A stretch of DNA of 64,000 bases from UBA6623 sp965226435 (GTDB taxonomy: Bacteria; Acidobacteriota; Terriglobia; Bryobacterales; UBA6623): contig CBDDCY010000013.1 in the NCBI GenBank assembly GCA_965226435.1, positions 1,364,001-1,428,000 on the forward strand. Direction: 5' to 3'. This document shows positions 17,703 to 25,828 of the stretch, one piece after another; positions within the stretch are counted from its first letter, which is position 1; every line of letters begins with the position of its first letter. Below the pieces are notes generated by a model. The model had not been told where the DNA came from. It worked only from the letters and a program-made list of their open reading frames with translations, and ran no database searches. The translations under genes and the position numbers were made by a program.

Positions 17703-18689
17703 ATGAGTTCCGTCGCAGACCGGTTTAACGCGAAGGTTCCGCTTCCAATTCGGGTGATTCTCTTGATCGCGGTAGGGTTGTTGATCGCCCAACCCACGAT
17801 TCTGGCGCCGGGCATTGGGACGCTGTGGGCCGTCGGGCAAAAAATCCTCGGTCATGCTCCCGACTGCCCCTGGAGATCCATCATCACCTACTACTACGAC
17901 TTGGAGAGCTTCAGTGGTTGGGTCTCTTATCACGAGAATCAAATCGAAGTGCGACGGTACGACCAGGCCTTCGATCTCGAAGAGGTCTATCACCCCCAGC
18001 GAAGCTTTTGGATTCGCAAGAGCGGCTCTCACGAGGGGGCGTCGCTTCTGGCCTACCACTTAGGCGAGCAAGATCGAATCCAGGAACGGTTCGGGGAAAC
18101 CCTGATTCGCGAAGGAGACATCGTTATCGACTGCGGCGCTCATGTCGGAACGTTTGTTCATCATGCGTTGGCCAACGGCGCCTCCAAGGTAGTTGCGATC
18201 GACCCCGATCCCACGCAAGTCGAATGCTTGCGGCGCAACTTTCGCGAGGAGATCGCCGCGGGCCGTGTGGTCGTCGTGCCCGAGGGTGTTTGGAACGAAC
18301 AAGGAACGATGACGCTCTATGTCGTGTCATTGCATTCAGGGGCAAGCAGTCTGTTGGAAAAACCCGGCGAAAAGGAAATCACGGTCAAAGTCACGACGAT
18401 CGATGAATTGGTGGGCCGTTTGGAGCTCCCGCGAGTTGACCTGATCAAGCTCGACATCGAGGGAGCCGAGCGCGAGGCGCTGCGTGGAGCATCTGAAACG
18501 CTGGAAAAATACGGTCCCGCGCTGTTGATCGACAGCTACCATCGTCCCGACGACGCGGAAGTTCTGCCTCGCCTCATCGACGCCGCGGGAGTTGGATACC
18601 AAGCCTCCTGTGGCTGGTGCGGCTTGGAAAAAGGTCGATCCAAACACCTGAAGCCCCACGTTCAGCTCTATCGCTCCGCTCCGCGCTAG
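17703..18689 (+). CDS. FkbM-family SAM-dependent methyltransferase, membrane-anchored
   Basis: The 328-residue product has one N-terminal hydrophobic helix (IRVILLIAVGLLIAQPTI, about 14-32). The SAM-binding domain starts near residue 141: DCGAHVGTF motif I, VVAIDPDP with the acidic motif II residue, and LPRVDLIKLDIEGAE, which is the FkbM signature. FkbM enzymes O-methylate sugars or other hydroxyls on natural products and glycans. The substrate is unknown here. No glycosyltransferase cluster surrounds it; the neighbours are tRNA-Leu and a repeat. The start ATG at 17703 is the first in frame after a stop-rich region. Confidence 0.85.
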   Translation: MSSVADRFNAKVPLPIRVILLIAVGLLIAQPTILAPGIGTLWAVGQKILGHAPDCPWRSIITYYYDLESFSGWVSYHENQIEVRRYDQAFDLEEVYHPQRSFWIRKSGSHEGASLLAYHLGEQDRIQERFGETLIREGDIVIDCGAHVGTFVHHALANGASKVVAIDPDPTQVECLRRNFREEIAAGRVVVVPEGVWNEQGTMTLYVVSLHSGASSLLEKPGEKEITVKVTTIDELVGRLELPRVDLIKLDIEGAEREALRGASETLEKYGPALLIDSYHRPDDAEVLPRLIDAAGVGYQASCGWCGLEKGRSKHLKPHVQLYRSAPR

Positions 18690-18741
18690 TACTCAGACCA
18701 CGTGGAAAGACACCTTTCCGCGACCTTGTTGAGAAGGTTTC

Positions 18742-18970
18742 GATCCGCCATTGCGGAGCAAACCACCGCCAACCAGAGCCGCATCGCCACGGGGCTGTGA
18801 AAAATTGGGGACTGTACCGAGCGCCGACCGGATAAGCCCCATCAAATCAATAATTTCGTCTGGCGCGAAGTGGACTGTCCCCCATTTTTTCACAGCCCCC
18901 ACGCGATGCGGTCACTCAAGAATAGTGCTTTGCAGCCAAACCAGCTTTTTCACGCGGTCGTGGCGCTAGG
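18742..18970 (+). repeat. Family B repeat holding a family A element, copy 2
   Basis: Outer repeat sequence at 18742-18790 and 18901-18970 matches 9687-9912. The family A inverted-repeat element occupies 18791-18900. The junctions share ccacg on both sides, and the uninterrupted site is visible at 63279-63352 (reverse orientation). It fills the gap between the FkbM gene and the kinase-like gene. Confidence 0.75.
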
Positions 18971-18975
18971 CGATC

Positions 18976-19824
18976 TCACGGCCCTCGATAGTCGAACAAA
19001 ACCCGCTCTTCCCCCAGCCGCTCGATGCGCTCTTCAAAGTGGGCCACGATGCGGTCTCGACGAGCCAGCAGCGCACGCACTTCGGGCTTGCCCAAGTGCC
19101 CCCGCAACGCCGCCAGCGTCTCTTTGAATTCCAGCGCGCGCATCGCCTCCAGCAGCCTACGGTCGCAGCGCGCGATTTGCTCCGGCTTCAGCAACTTCTT
19201 GCGCAACAAAAACGAACGTGTGTGGTCGATCATCCAAGCCTTCCAATCCTTCGTGATGACCAAGTTACCGAGGTTCCTGTCCACGTTATGGATCAGCCGG
19301 TCAAAGACGCGAATACGATGAATCTGCTGGTTCCACCTAACCGGGTCGGGAGGCTCGATCTTTCGCTGATAGCGGCGCTTTTCCGTCATCAGCACATCGT
19401 CGATCCACCACGTCACGGCCCCCATGCGGCCGTCGATTCTGCGCTCCACGCTCACTGGTATCGCGTCCAGACCGAGCAAGCGACTCACACGATAAGCGGC
19501 GATGTTGAACTGATAGCTGTCGCGGAAATCAAGCTCATACCCGGTGGCCGTCTGAAAGCTGGGGTGGACGACGTCAATGCGTTGGATCTGTGCGTCGTGC
19601 GTGAATTTGCCGTCGCTCAGCGTCGCCCGCAGGGTGTTCGTGACGCCCTCCGCCAGCGGTCGCGTGGAGACGACTTTCGCTTCGAGCAAGAATTGCTCGA
19701 TCCGAGCCGGCGTCCACTCGGCGGGAGGTTGAGCCGGGGCCGACTGCGCGAGCGCGGCCGCGCCGAATATCGCAAGCAGTCGGACCAACCGACAGGGGGT
19801 GTTATGGCCGTCAAAATCGCGCAT
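18976..19824 (-). CDS. Secreted atypical kinase-like protein (FAM20/PI3K-fold pattern)
   Basis: 282 residues with a putative signal peptide (VRLLAIFGAAALAQSAPAQ). The core carries FDRLIHNVDRNLGNLVI near residues 172-190 and WMIDHTRSF near 196-204. This DRNxxxN...IDH pattern is the catalytic loop and metal-binding motif layout of the FAM20/PI3K/HipA-like kinase superfamily. A glycine-containing N-lobe segment (EGVTNTLRATLSDGKF) precedes it. The usual ATP-binding Lys is not evident: the matching strand reads AQIQRIDV. It may therefore be a pseudokinase or use another residue. Export implies action on secreted proteins, glycans or lipids. Nothing adjacent reveals a substrate. Assignment is by motif pattern only. 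Confidence 0.6.
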   Translation of the reverse strand: MRDFDGHNTPCRLVRLLAIFGAAALAQSAPAQPPAEWTPARIEQFLLEAKVVSTRPLAEGVTNTLRATLSDGKFTHDAQIQRIDVVHPSFQTATGYELDFRDSYQFNIAAYRVSRLLGLDAIPVSVERRIDGRMGAVTWWIDDVLMTEKRRYQRKIEPPDPVRWNQQIHRIRVFDRLIHNVDRNLGNLVITKDWKAWMIDHTRSFLLRKKLLKPEQIARCDRRLLEAMRALEFKETLAALRGHLGKPEVRALLARRDRIVAHFEERIERLGEERVLFDYRGP

Positions 19825-19825
19825 G

Positions 19826-19983
19826 CCTTGAGCCGCGAAGCGGCGGCGGGAATATAGCCCAGGGTGGAGCCGGAACGGCGTAACCCTGGGTGCCCCCCCC
19901 TAACCGAACGAGCCCTGAAGGGGCGACAGGAACGCCTTCGCTCCCATCTTCCTAACGGTATTATGAATCCTGCGGATTCATAG
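19826..19983 (+). repeat. Family D hairpin-mosaic repeat, copy 2
   Basis: gagccgcgaagcggc, the agggtggagccggaacgg...aaccctggg block and gagccctgaaggggc follow in family order. The copy continues to a last hairpin, atgaatcctgcggattcat (19964-19982), that several copies share in degenerate form. Confidence 0.75.
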
Positions 19984-19988
19984 AGGAT

Positions 19989-21128
19989 CTACCCCCGGAT
20001 CACCTCGTCCCAAGTCACTTCGCGCTTCTCGTCCACCGCCATTTGCGCCATGATCGCCGTCAGCGTGCTCTCGGCCCCCCGCACGCCGACATTCTCCGTG
20101 CGTCCTTCGGCGATGCGGTTAATGAAGGACTCGACCGAATCGATGGCGATATTGCGCGGCGAATTCTCCTTCTTGAAATCGTTGAGGCCGTTGCGGTAGT
20201 GGACCCAGTGCTCTTGCGCCGTTTCGACGGTGCCGGTGTCGCCAAAAAACAGCTCCTTGACGTCCCGATACCGCGGCGAAGCGATAAATGATCCCGTCAA
20301 GCCCGCGTGCAGGCCGTTCTCCCAAGTGAACACCACATCGACATGGTCGAGAATATCCCCGGCTTTCAGAACACTGCGGCCGCCCGTCCCATACGCGGAC
20401 TTCGGGTGCCCGCCCAGAAACCAATTCAACACATCGATCGAGTGGACAAACGTCTCCACCAGCGCGCCCCCGAATAGATCCCGCCAATACTGCCAATAGC
20501 GAACCCGTTCGAGTTCGTTCTTCGGGCGCGGCATCGCCGGAGCCAGATTTTGCGCGCCGAGATTCTTGATGAAGTGCGCGTGGGCGTTATTGATCTTGCC
20601 GATCTCACCGGAATCGATGAGTTTCTTCGCCCGCTGGTAGACCTGGCCGTAGCGACGCTGGAAGCCGAATTGAATATTGAGCTTCGGGTCGGCCGAGTCG
20701 GCGGCCTTCATGATGCGTTTGCACTCGGCGATCGTGCCCGCCGCCGGCTTTTCAATGTAGATATGTTTACCGGCTTTCACGGCGGCTTCGAAGTGCTCGG
20801 CGTGGCGGAATACCGGCGTCGAAATGATCACCGCGTCCACATCGCTCTCGAGCAGCTTGTGATAGTCCTTGTAAATCGTCCGCTCTCGTTTGGGAAGCCT
20901 CTCGGTCGCCCGCTCAATCGCGGAGTCTTGGATGTCGCAAAGCGCCACAACGATGCCGTTGGTGTTGCGCTCCATGTGACCGGCCAGCGTCGTGCCGCGC
21001 CCGCCCGAGCCCAGTACCCCGACCGTGATGGCCGAGTTGGCCGCCGTCCCCGCAACGGCGCTAAACGGGACAATCGCCGCCGCCTTCATGGCGCTGCGTC
21101 GTGAAATGTTCGAACCCGTGCTTTTCAT
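19989..21128 (-). CDS. Gfo/Idh/MocA-family oxidoreductase, Tat-exported
   Basis: NAD(P)-dependent sugar oxidoreductase of 379 residues. The start at 21128 has aaggag 7 bases upstream and exposes a twin-arginine leader (ISRRSAMKAAA, residues 8-18) followed by a hydrophobic stretch. A Rossmann fold begins at VGVLGSGGRG near 32, and the family hallmark EKPAAG lies near 123. The C-terminal half is the alpha/beta dimerisation domain with YWQYWRDLFGGALVETFVH. Periplasmic Gfo/Idh proteins with Tat leaders are common in Acidobacteria and Planctomycetes and are thought to act on glycan-derived sugars. The substrate is unknown. It probably works with the Tat-leader sugar isomerase encoded just upstream on the same strand (21388-22341). 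Confidence 0.9.
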   Translation of the reverse strand: MKSTGSNISRRSAMKAAAIVPFSAVAGTAANSAITVGVLGSGGRGTTLAGHMERNTNGIVVALCDIQDSAIERATERLPKRERTIYKDYHKLLESDVDAVIISTPVFRHAEHFEAAVKAGKHIYIEKPAAGTIAECKRIMKAADSADPKLNIQFGFQRRYGQVYQRAKKLIDSGEIGKINNAHAHFIKNLGAQNLAPAMPRPKNELERVRYWQYWRDLFGGALVETFVHSIDVLNWFLGGHPKSAYGTGGRSVLKAGDILDHVDVVFTWENGLHAGLTGSFIASPRYRDVKELFFGDTGTVETAQEHWVHYRNGLNDFKKENSPRNIAIDSVESFINRIAEGRTENVGVRGAESTLTAIMAQMAVDEKREVTWDEVIRG

Positions 21129-21188
21129 CTCGTACTCCTTGCTACACTGATCGCGTTCCCGTAGCCGGCCCCAGGGAGATTCCAAGTG

Positions 21189-21295
21189 CCTTGAGCCGCG
21201 AAGCGGCGGTAGGAATATAGCCCAGGGTGGAGCCGAAGGCGGAACCCTGGGTGAAATCTCCATCCCGTGCGAGCCCTGAAAGGGCGACAGGAACA
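21189..21295 (+). repeat. Family D hairpin-mosaic repeat, copy 3
   Basis: A full core of the family (ccttgagccgcgaagcggc ... cgagccctgaaagggc) lies between the two sugar-enzyme genes. It separates what would otherwise be an operon spacing of about 260 bp. Confidence 0.75.
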
Positions 21296-21387
21296 GCCCG
21301 ACACCCGATGTCGTGGCGGCGTCATCAATCCGCTTCCCACTTAACCAGCCCCGCTTTGCGCGTAGTCAAACCGACGCCAACGACCTC

Positions 21388-22341
21388 CTACGTCGAAAGC
21401 GGCTTCAAATAGTCATAGCTCTTCCGCACCGCATCCGCCACCGACATAATCCCCGCGAAAGCCTGATGGACGGTCACATACCCCCCATATTCAATCCCAT
21501 GCAGCGTCTCGAAGACTTCCTCGAAATTAACGCCGCCCTCCTCCCAAACCCCGATGTGGTCGATCCCAACGGGGCCCTTCCCCCAGGTCTTGATCGTGCC
21601 TTCGGCTTCGGTGTTGAGCCTGTGATTCTGGACATACACATTGAAAATGTGGTCCCGCACCGCCTCGATACCGTGCTTGCCGTAATCTTCGCCCGCCACG
21701 AACCAGTTGGCCGGTTCGTAGATGATCCCGAAATTCTCACGACCGACGGCCTTGAGCACCCGCAGCGATCCCTCGACGGTTTCGAAAGGGCTCGAGTTAT
21801 GCGACTGATGCGCCAGGCGGATATTGCGTTCGGCGGCCTCGTCGCTTGCCTTTTGCGCGAATTCAATATCCTCGTCCTTCTTCATGCAGATGCGAATCAG
21901 CGGCGCCCCGAACGTTTCAGCCAGATCGAGATAGGGCGTGATATTGCGCAGCCCGTCGGGACCATGCTCGTCGTTTTGAGGAATGAAGAAATCCCCGGTC
22001 GCCATCGAAACAACCAAACCGGCGGCGCGGATAGCCTCGCTGATCTCGGCAACCTTTTCCGGAGGCGAATGAACGCCCACCTGCGAGGCGCGCATGCAGA
22101 GCGCGTCATAGCCGATCTTTTGAGCCAGCGCGATCAACTCGTCAATGTTCAGCGACGCCTCGCGCTTATTGCTGAAAGACTCGGCAACGCGTGCCGACAG
22201 CGAAAGTTTCATGCGCGGCGCGGCGGCGGGTTCGGGCGCGGCTTCCTCCGGCGGTGCCGAGGGCGAGCATCCGGCCGCCGCCCAAGCAGCCGCGCCGGCC
22301 GCGGATCCGAGAAAACTACGACGAGTGGAATCAGACTTCAC
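21388..22341 (-). CDS. Sugar phosphate isomerase/epimerase-like TIM barrel, lipoprotein-type leader
   Basis: 317 residues of the xylose-isomerase-like TIM-barrel (AP endonuclease 2) family. The N-terminus combines a twin-arginine-like STRRSFLGSAAG with a lipobox-like AAAGC at about residue 24, then a Pro/Ala/Glu linker. The mature protein is probably an exported lipoprotein. Barrel motifs include IGYDALCMRASQ, FGAPLIRICM, LAHQSHNSSPFET and FGIIYEPANWF, with Glu and His residues suited to metal binding. Members isomerise or epimerise free sugars or inositols. Upstream of the Gfo/Idh gene on the same strand, it likely acts in the same sugar route. The start is ATG 22341. Confidence 0.85.
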   Translation of the reverse strand: MKSDSTRRSFLGSAAGAAAWAAAGCSPSAPPEEAAPEPAAAPRMKLSLSARVAESFSNKREASLNIDELIALAQKIGYDALCMRASQVGVHSPPEKVAEISEAIRAAGLVVSMATGDFFIPQNDEHGPDGLRNITPYLDLAETFGAPLIRICMKKDEDIEFAQKASDEAAERNIRLAHQSHNSSPFETVEGSLRVLKAVGRENFGIIYEPANWFVAGEDYGKHGIEAVRDHIFNVYVQNHRLNTEAEGTIKTWGKGPVGIDHIGVWEEGGVNFEEVFETLHGIEYGGYVTVHQAFAGIMSVADAVRKSYDYLKPLST

Positions 22342-22548
22342 GAAAAGACCTCCTGACAGCGAGCCGTTGGTCGACGACCCGTAAAATCATAGCAACTTGG
22401 GACCTCCCCGGGAGCGCTGATGAGCGGCCTGAGCGGCCGGCGAAATTTACGTGGAACGTAACTTTACGGCTGCTGGGCGAGTCTCCGGTCAACGCTCGCC
22501 CTCACGCTCCGTCATGAGCCATGGAAAACTTTCAGCGTGCCCGGCACA

Positions 22549-22687
22549 GATCAAACCGAGCCGCGCGCGTCAGCAAGCGGTGTGCGATAAACCCGCCCCG
22601 GATGCGATGCCGGTGATGCGGTCACAAAGCTCGCTCGGGCGGCTCCCTCGGTACCTTCTCACTTGACGCGCGCGGCTCGGTTTGATC
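22549..22687. repeat. Family H inverted-repeat element, copy 2
   Basis: Left arm 22549-22573 and right arm 22664-22687 (gatcaaaccgagccgcgcgc and complement) are inverted and share the core of the copy at 3676-3860. The right edge meets a kinase-gene fragment starting near 22688, as if the insertion or a deletion at this element truncated that gene. Confidence 0.65.
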
Positions 22688-22735
22688 CGACGGTGGGGCC
22701 GGGCCGGGCTTCGCCGTTCAGCAAGTAGATCCCCT
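22688..22735 (-). pseudogene. Fragment of a Ser/Thr kinase PD40 domain
   Basis: The minus-strand translation reads EEGIYLLNGEARPGP, closely matching EMGIYLLNDEGRAGA in the propeller of the IS-split kinase gene (about 24604-24640). It is about 16 codons only, cut by the family H element on one side and by the family J inverted repeat on the other. It is a remnant of another paralogue. Confidence 0.6.
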
Positions 22736-22741
22736 CTTCGG

Positions 22742-22836
22742 GCGAAAAAAGGGGGCTGCCACCGATTTTCGCCCGCCGACCACGCTCATGTCCAAATCAG
22801 TAAAAGCGAAAATCGGCTGGCTGTCCCCTTTTTTCG
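22742..22836. repeat. Family J inverted repeat
   Basis: Arms of about 31 bp at 22742-22772 and 22806-22836 (gcgaaaaaagggggctgcc and near complement) enclose about 33 bp. The A-rich and G-rich arm ends recall family A in style but not in sequence. It sits between two kinase-gene remnants. Confidence 0.65.
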
Positions 22837-22877
22837 CGTAGTCGGACCCACGACAACAGCGGCCGCCAAGCCCCACC

Positions 22878-22940
22878 CTACTCAAACCCCTCCAGCAGCA
22901 TAATGTCGTTTCGCACGTTGTCGTAGCGGTCGTAATGAAA
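22878..22940 (-). pseudogene. C-terminal end of a second Ser/Thr kinase PD40 paralogue
   Basis: The minus-strand translation ends HYDRYDNVRNDIMLLEGFE, then a stop at 22878-22880. It matches AYDRIDSVHSDIMLLEGFE, the terminus of the gene ending at 24422. Upstream similarity is lost near 22940, before a family D repeat. It must come from a different copy than the fragment at 22688-22735, because the two pieces are in the wrong order for one gene. Confidence 0.65.
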
Positions 22941-22990
22941 CCCAGCCCGCCAAGAGTCACGACACGCGCCCCCGGCGAAAAACACGCCTG

Positions 22991-23100
22991 CCTTGAGCCG
23001 CGAAGCGGCGGCGGGATTATAGCCTAGGGTGGAGCCGAAGGCGCAACCCTAGGTACGAAACTGAACCGGGTTGAGCCCTGAAAGGGCGACAGGAACGCCT
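22991..23100 (+). repeat. Family D hairpin-mosaic repeat, copy 4
   Basis: A full core of the hairpin mosaic (ccttgagccgcgaagcggc to gagccctgaaagggcgacag), immediately next to a kinase-gene remnant. Confidence 0.75.
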
Positions 23101-23147
23101 TCCCTCCCCTTCTCATAGCGCCATTGCGAATCCCGCGACTGCCGTCC

Positions 23148-23174
23148 CAGTGGGGCAGGTCTCCAGACCTGCCC
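23148..23174. repeat. Family G small palindrome, copy 1
   Basis: cagtggggcaggtctccaga followed by cctgccc: a 7-bp-stem palindrome preceded by the conserved cagtgg. One of at least seven clear copies in the window. It lies just beyond the 3' end of the truncated kinase gene. Confidence 0.7.
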
Positions 23175-23215
23175 GGCAACCCGCCCACCCCAATGAACCA
23201 AGCCTCCCAAAACCC

Positions 23216-24274
23216 CTACCTCGGTCCCGCCCTACTTGGGAATGCTTTGCAAAGCCGCCGGCGTGGGCTGCGTTTCCGGCTCGGAGCCCGAAGCTCCCAA
23301 CCAATAAGCCGCGCCCAGACCACGATCGCCGCCGCCGCGGCCAGACCGCCGTAGAGTCCCCGCTGCCCGCCAACCGGTGCGACCGCTTGCGACGCCGTCT
23401 CGGTCTTTCCGTCAACCGCCCTCCCCGACGCCCTCTTGCCTGTCGCGGACAACCCGCTCCGCAGCGCCCGCAAATCAACCAGCAATTCGTCGACATGCTG
23501 ATACCGCTCGTCGGCACTCTTCGCCATCGCCTTGCCAACGATGCGGTCGATCTCGATCGGCACACCGGCTCGTCGCGCGGTAATCGGCTCGGGCTCCTCG
23601 GTCGTGATCGCGTAGAGCGCGGCCTGCTCCCGCTCGGCCTCGAACGGCAGCCCGCCGGTGAGCATTTCGTAAATCACCACCGCCAGCGACCATATATCGG
23701 TGCGCCGGTCGGTCGGCTTGCGTTCGACCTGCTCGGGCGACATATAGGCCGGCGTCCCCAGGATCGTCGCCGTCCTGGTCAACTTCGACCCCTCGGCAAG
23801 CTGCGCCAACCCGAAATCCAGGATCTTGACCTGGCCGCGCGGCCCGACCATCAAGTTCGAACTCTTGATATCGCGATGAACAACCCCTTTCTCATGCGCG
23901 GCCTCCAATCCCTGCGCCGTCTGCACGGCGATATCGAGGGCTTCTTCCAGCGGCAAGGGGCGGTCTCGCAAACCGGCCTTCACCGTTTGGCCTTCAAGAA
24001 AAGCCATCACGAGAAAGGTCTCGCCCTCGACCTCGTCGATTTCGTAGATCGTGCAAATATTCGGGTGATCGAGCGCCGCGGCGGCTTTCGCTTCTCGTAC
24101 GAAACGCGCGCGGCTGTCGGGATCTTCGAGGGCTTGCGCCGACAAGAATTTCAGCGCAACCGTGCGATCGAGCCTCGTATCGATCGCTTTATAGACCACA
24201 CCCATCCCGCCCTCGCCGATCTTTTCGACGACGTTGTAGCGGGAAATCGTGCGGCCGATGCGCGAGTCGGTCAT
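23216..24274 (-). CDS. Ser/Thr protein kinase, frameshifted and truncated paralogue
   Basis: A Hanks-type kinase domain covers residues 12-275: GEGGMGVVY P-loop, VALKF Lys at about 42, HRDIKSSN catalytic loop near 133, DFGLAQ, and GTPAYMSPEQ activation segment. All catalytic residues are present, so the kinase should be active. In the membrane-anchor region the frame departs from its paralogue at 26882-28237: after GLYGGLAAAAA the translation is ARLIGWELRAPSRKRSP, which is the out-of-register reading. One base out of frame, the DNA still encodes GAAYWLGASGSEPETQPTP, then a stop at 23232-23234. The gene has thus lost a clean TM helix and the whole PD40 propeller. Possibly a soluble kinase, more likely a decaying gene. 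Confidence 0.8.
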   Translation of the reverse strand: MTDSRIGRTISRYNVVEKIGEGGMGVVYKAIDTRLDRTVALKFLSAQALEDPDSRARFVREAKAAAALDHPNICTIYEIDEVEGETFLVMAFLEGQTVKAGLRDRPLPLEEALDIAVQTAQGLEAAHEKGVVHRDIKSSNLMVGPRGQVKILDFGLAQLAEGSKLTRTATILGTPAYMSPEQVERKPTDRRTDIWSLAVVIYEMLTGGLPFEAEREQAALYAITTEEPEPITARRAGVPIEIDRIVGKAMAKSADERYQHVDELLVDLRALRSGLSATGKRASGRAVDGKTETASQAVAPVGGQRGLYGGLAAAAAIVVWARLIGWELRAPSRKRSPRRRLCKAFPSRAGPR

Positions 24275-24421
24275 GTGAATGCCGGCGGAATCACAGCTTT
24301 GTCATCGAGAACCGGAACGGGAAATCGCAATCAGGATACGCTACGTGGGTGGTCCGCCGCATAGGAAGTGCCTCGATGGAATCAGACGCAGGGTCGGGCG
24401 ATCGGCGGGCGGCCTGTCTGC

Positions 24422-25819
24422 CTACTCAAACCCCTCCAGCAGCATAATGTCGCTATGGACGCTGTCGATGCGGTCGTAGGCAATCCACCGCTCGTCGGGA
24501 GAAACGGTGAATTGCAAGGCTAGCGAGTCCGTGTCTTCCGCGAGCCAGGCGACCGTCTCGACCTTCTTTGTGGCAAAGCTGAAGAACTCGATGCGGTTAG
24601 CACCTGCGCGGCCCTCGTCGTTCAGCAAGTAGATTCCCATTTCGGTGATCTCCCAGCGACCGCCGCCGCCATGGTCTCGCTCAAGGACTTGTTCTTCATC
24701 GCCGCCGTTGACCGGAACGCGCCAAATGATTTGAGTCTCCCGCGGCTTCGTATAGTAAACAAACGCTCCGTCGGGAGAAGCCGTCGCTTCTTTGCCGCCG
24801 CCGCGCGTGACCCGCACGGGCTCGCCGCCCTCGAACGGCGCCTTCCATATTTGCCCGTCGCCGCCGCGCTCCGATCCGAAGTAAACCCAGCGGCCGTCAT
24901 GCGACCAAGCGGCGCGTAGGTCCTGGAAAGGTCCGCTCGTAAGCTGCCGCGGGGCGCCGCCCTCGGCGCTCATGACGTAGACATGAGAGCTGTATGCCCG
25001 ACCCTCCGGATCATCAACCACCATGCTTATCACATCGAACGCGATCCAACGACTGTCTGGAGACCAGGTAGGGCCGACCGGCCAGGTAGGGCTGACCGGG
25101 ACCGCTCCCTCGAATGAAGTCACTTGAACCGGATTCATTGCGTCGGCGTCCGAAACCCAGATCTGTTCCGTACCGGAGCGCTTCGATTGGAAGGCGATCT
25201 TCAAGCCGTCAGGCGAAAAGTTGGGCGCGAGATCAGAAAGGGTCGAGGCGATAAATCGGGACGCCTTTCGTTCGTCCGCCGCCGAAAATCCCTCGTGCCC
25301 AAGTCCGGGGACCCGCCAAATGTTGTCGTCAAATTGCGATCGTTCGTAGACAAGCCGATTTCCCCGCCGGGAGATCGAAGGGGAAGTCGCGTTCTCAGCG
25401 GCGGCGGCGACCGGCTGCGGCACGCCGCCGGAAGCCGGAACTTGCCACAACGAATCAGAACCGTCGTCATTCCTCGCCGAAAAAACGACAGATTGACCGC
25501 TCGCCCTCCAGGCCAAGCCCGAAATTAGGCCCAAGGGTTCGAACGGTATGGGGCGAGGTTCGCCGTCGGGGCCGCCGTCCGCCGCAAGATCGAGCACGTT
25601 GAGATCGACTCTCGTCCGCGCGAAGGCGATTCGGCCGCCATCGGGGGAGAAGGTCGGCGCCGGTCTGGTATTCGCCGAAACCGGTGCGAGCCGACGCATT
25701 TCTCCGGTTTCGACCGACAATGAGTAAATGCTCCTACGTTCGAGGTCTTTCTCGGGCTCATGGAGGACAGCCAGAAACTTCCCGTCGGGAGACCAAGACA
25801 GACCTACTGAGTCTCGCAT
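24422..25819 (-). pseudogene. 3' part of an IS-split Ser/Thr kinase: PD40 beta-propeller
   Basis: Encodes 465 residues of PD40/TolB-type propeller repeats (LSWSPDGKFLAV, PTFSPDGGRIAF, PNFSPDGLKIAF, PTWSPDSRWIAF, AAWSHDGRWVYF), ending DIMLLEGFE. The first codons (MRDSV) are contributed by the end of the IS630 element; the gene-derived part is 24422-25806. Without the insertion it continues in frame from the kinase portion at 26902-28237. The propeller would be the extracytoplasmic sensor of the receptor kinase. As it stands it has no signal peptide and would stay in the cytoplasm if made at all. The gap to the next gene (24275-24421) holds nothing I recognise. Confidence 0.85.
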
Positions 25820-25828
25820 AATATACTG

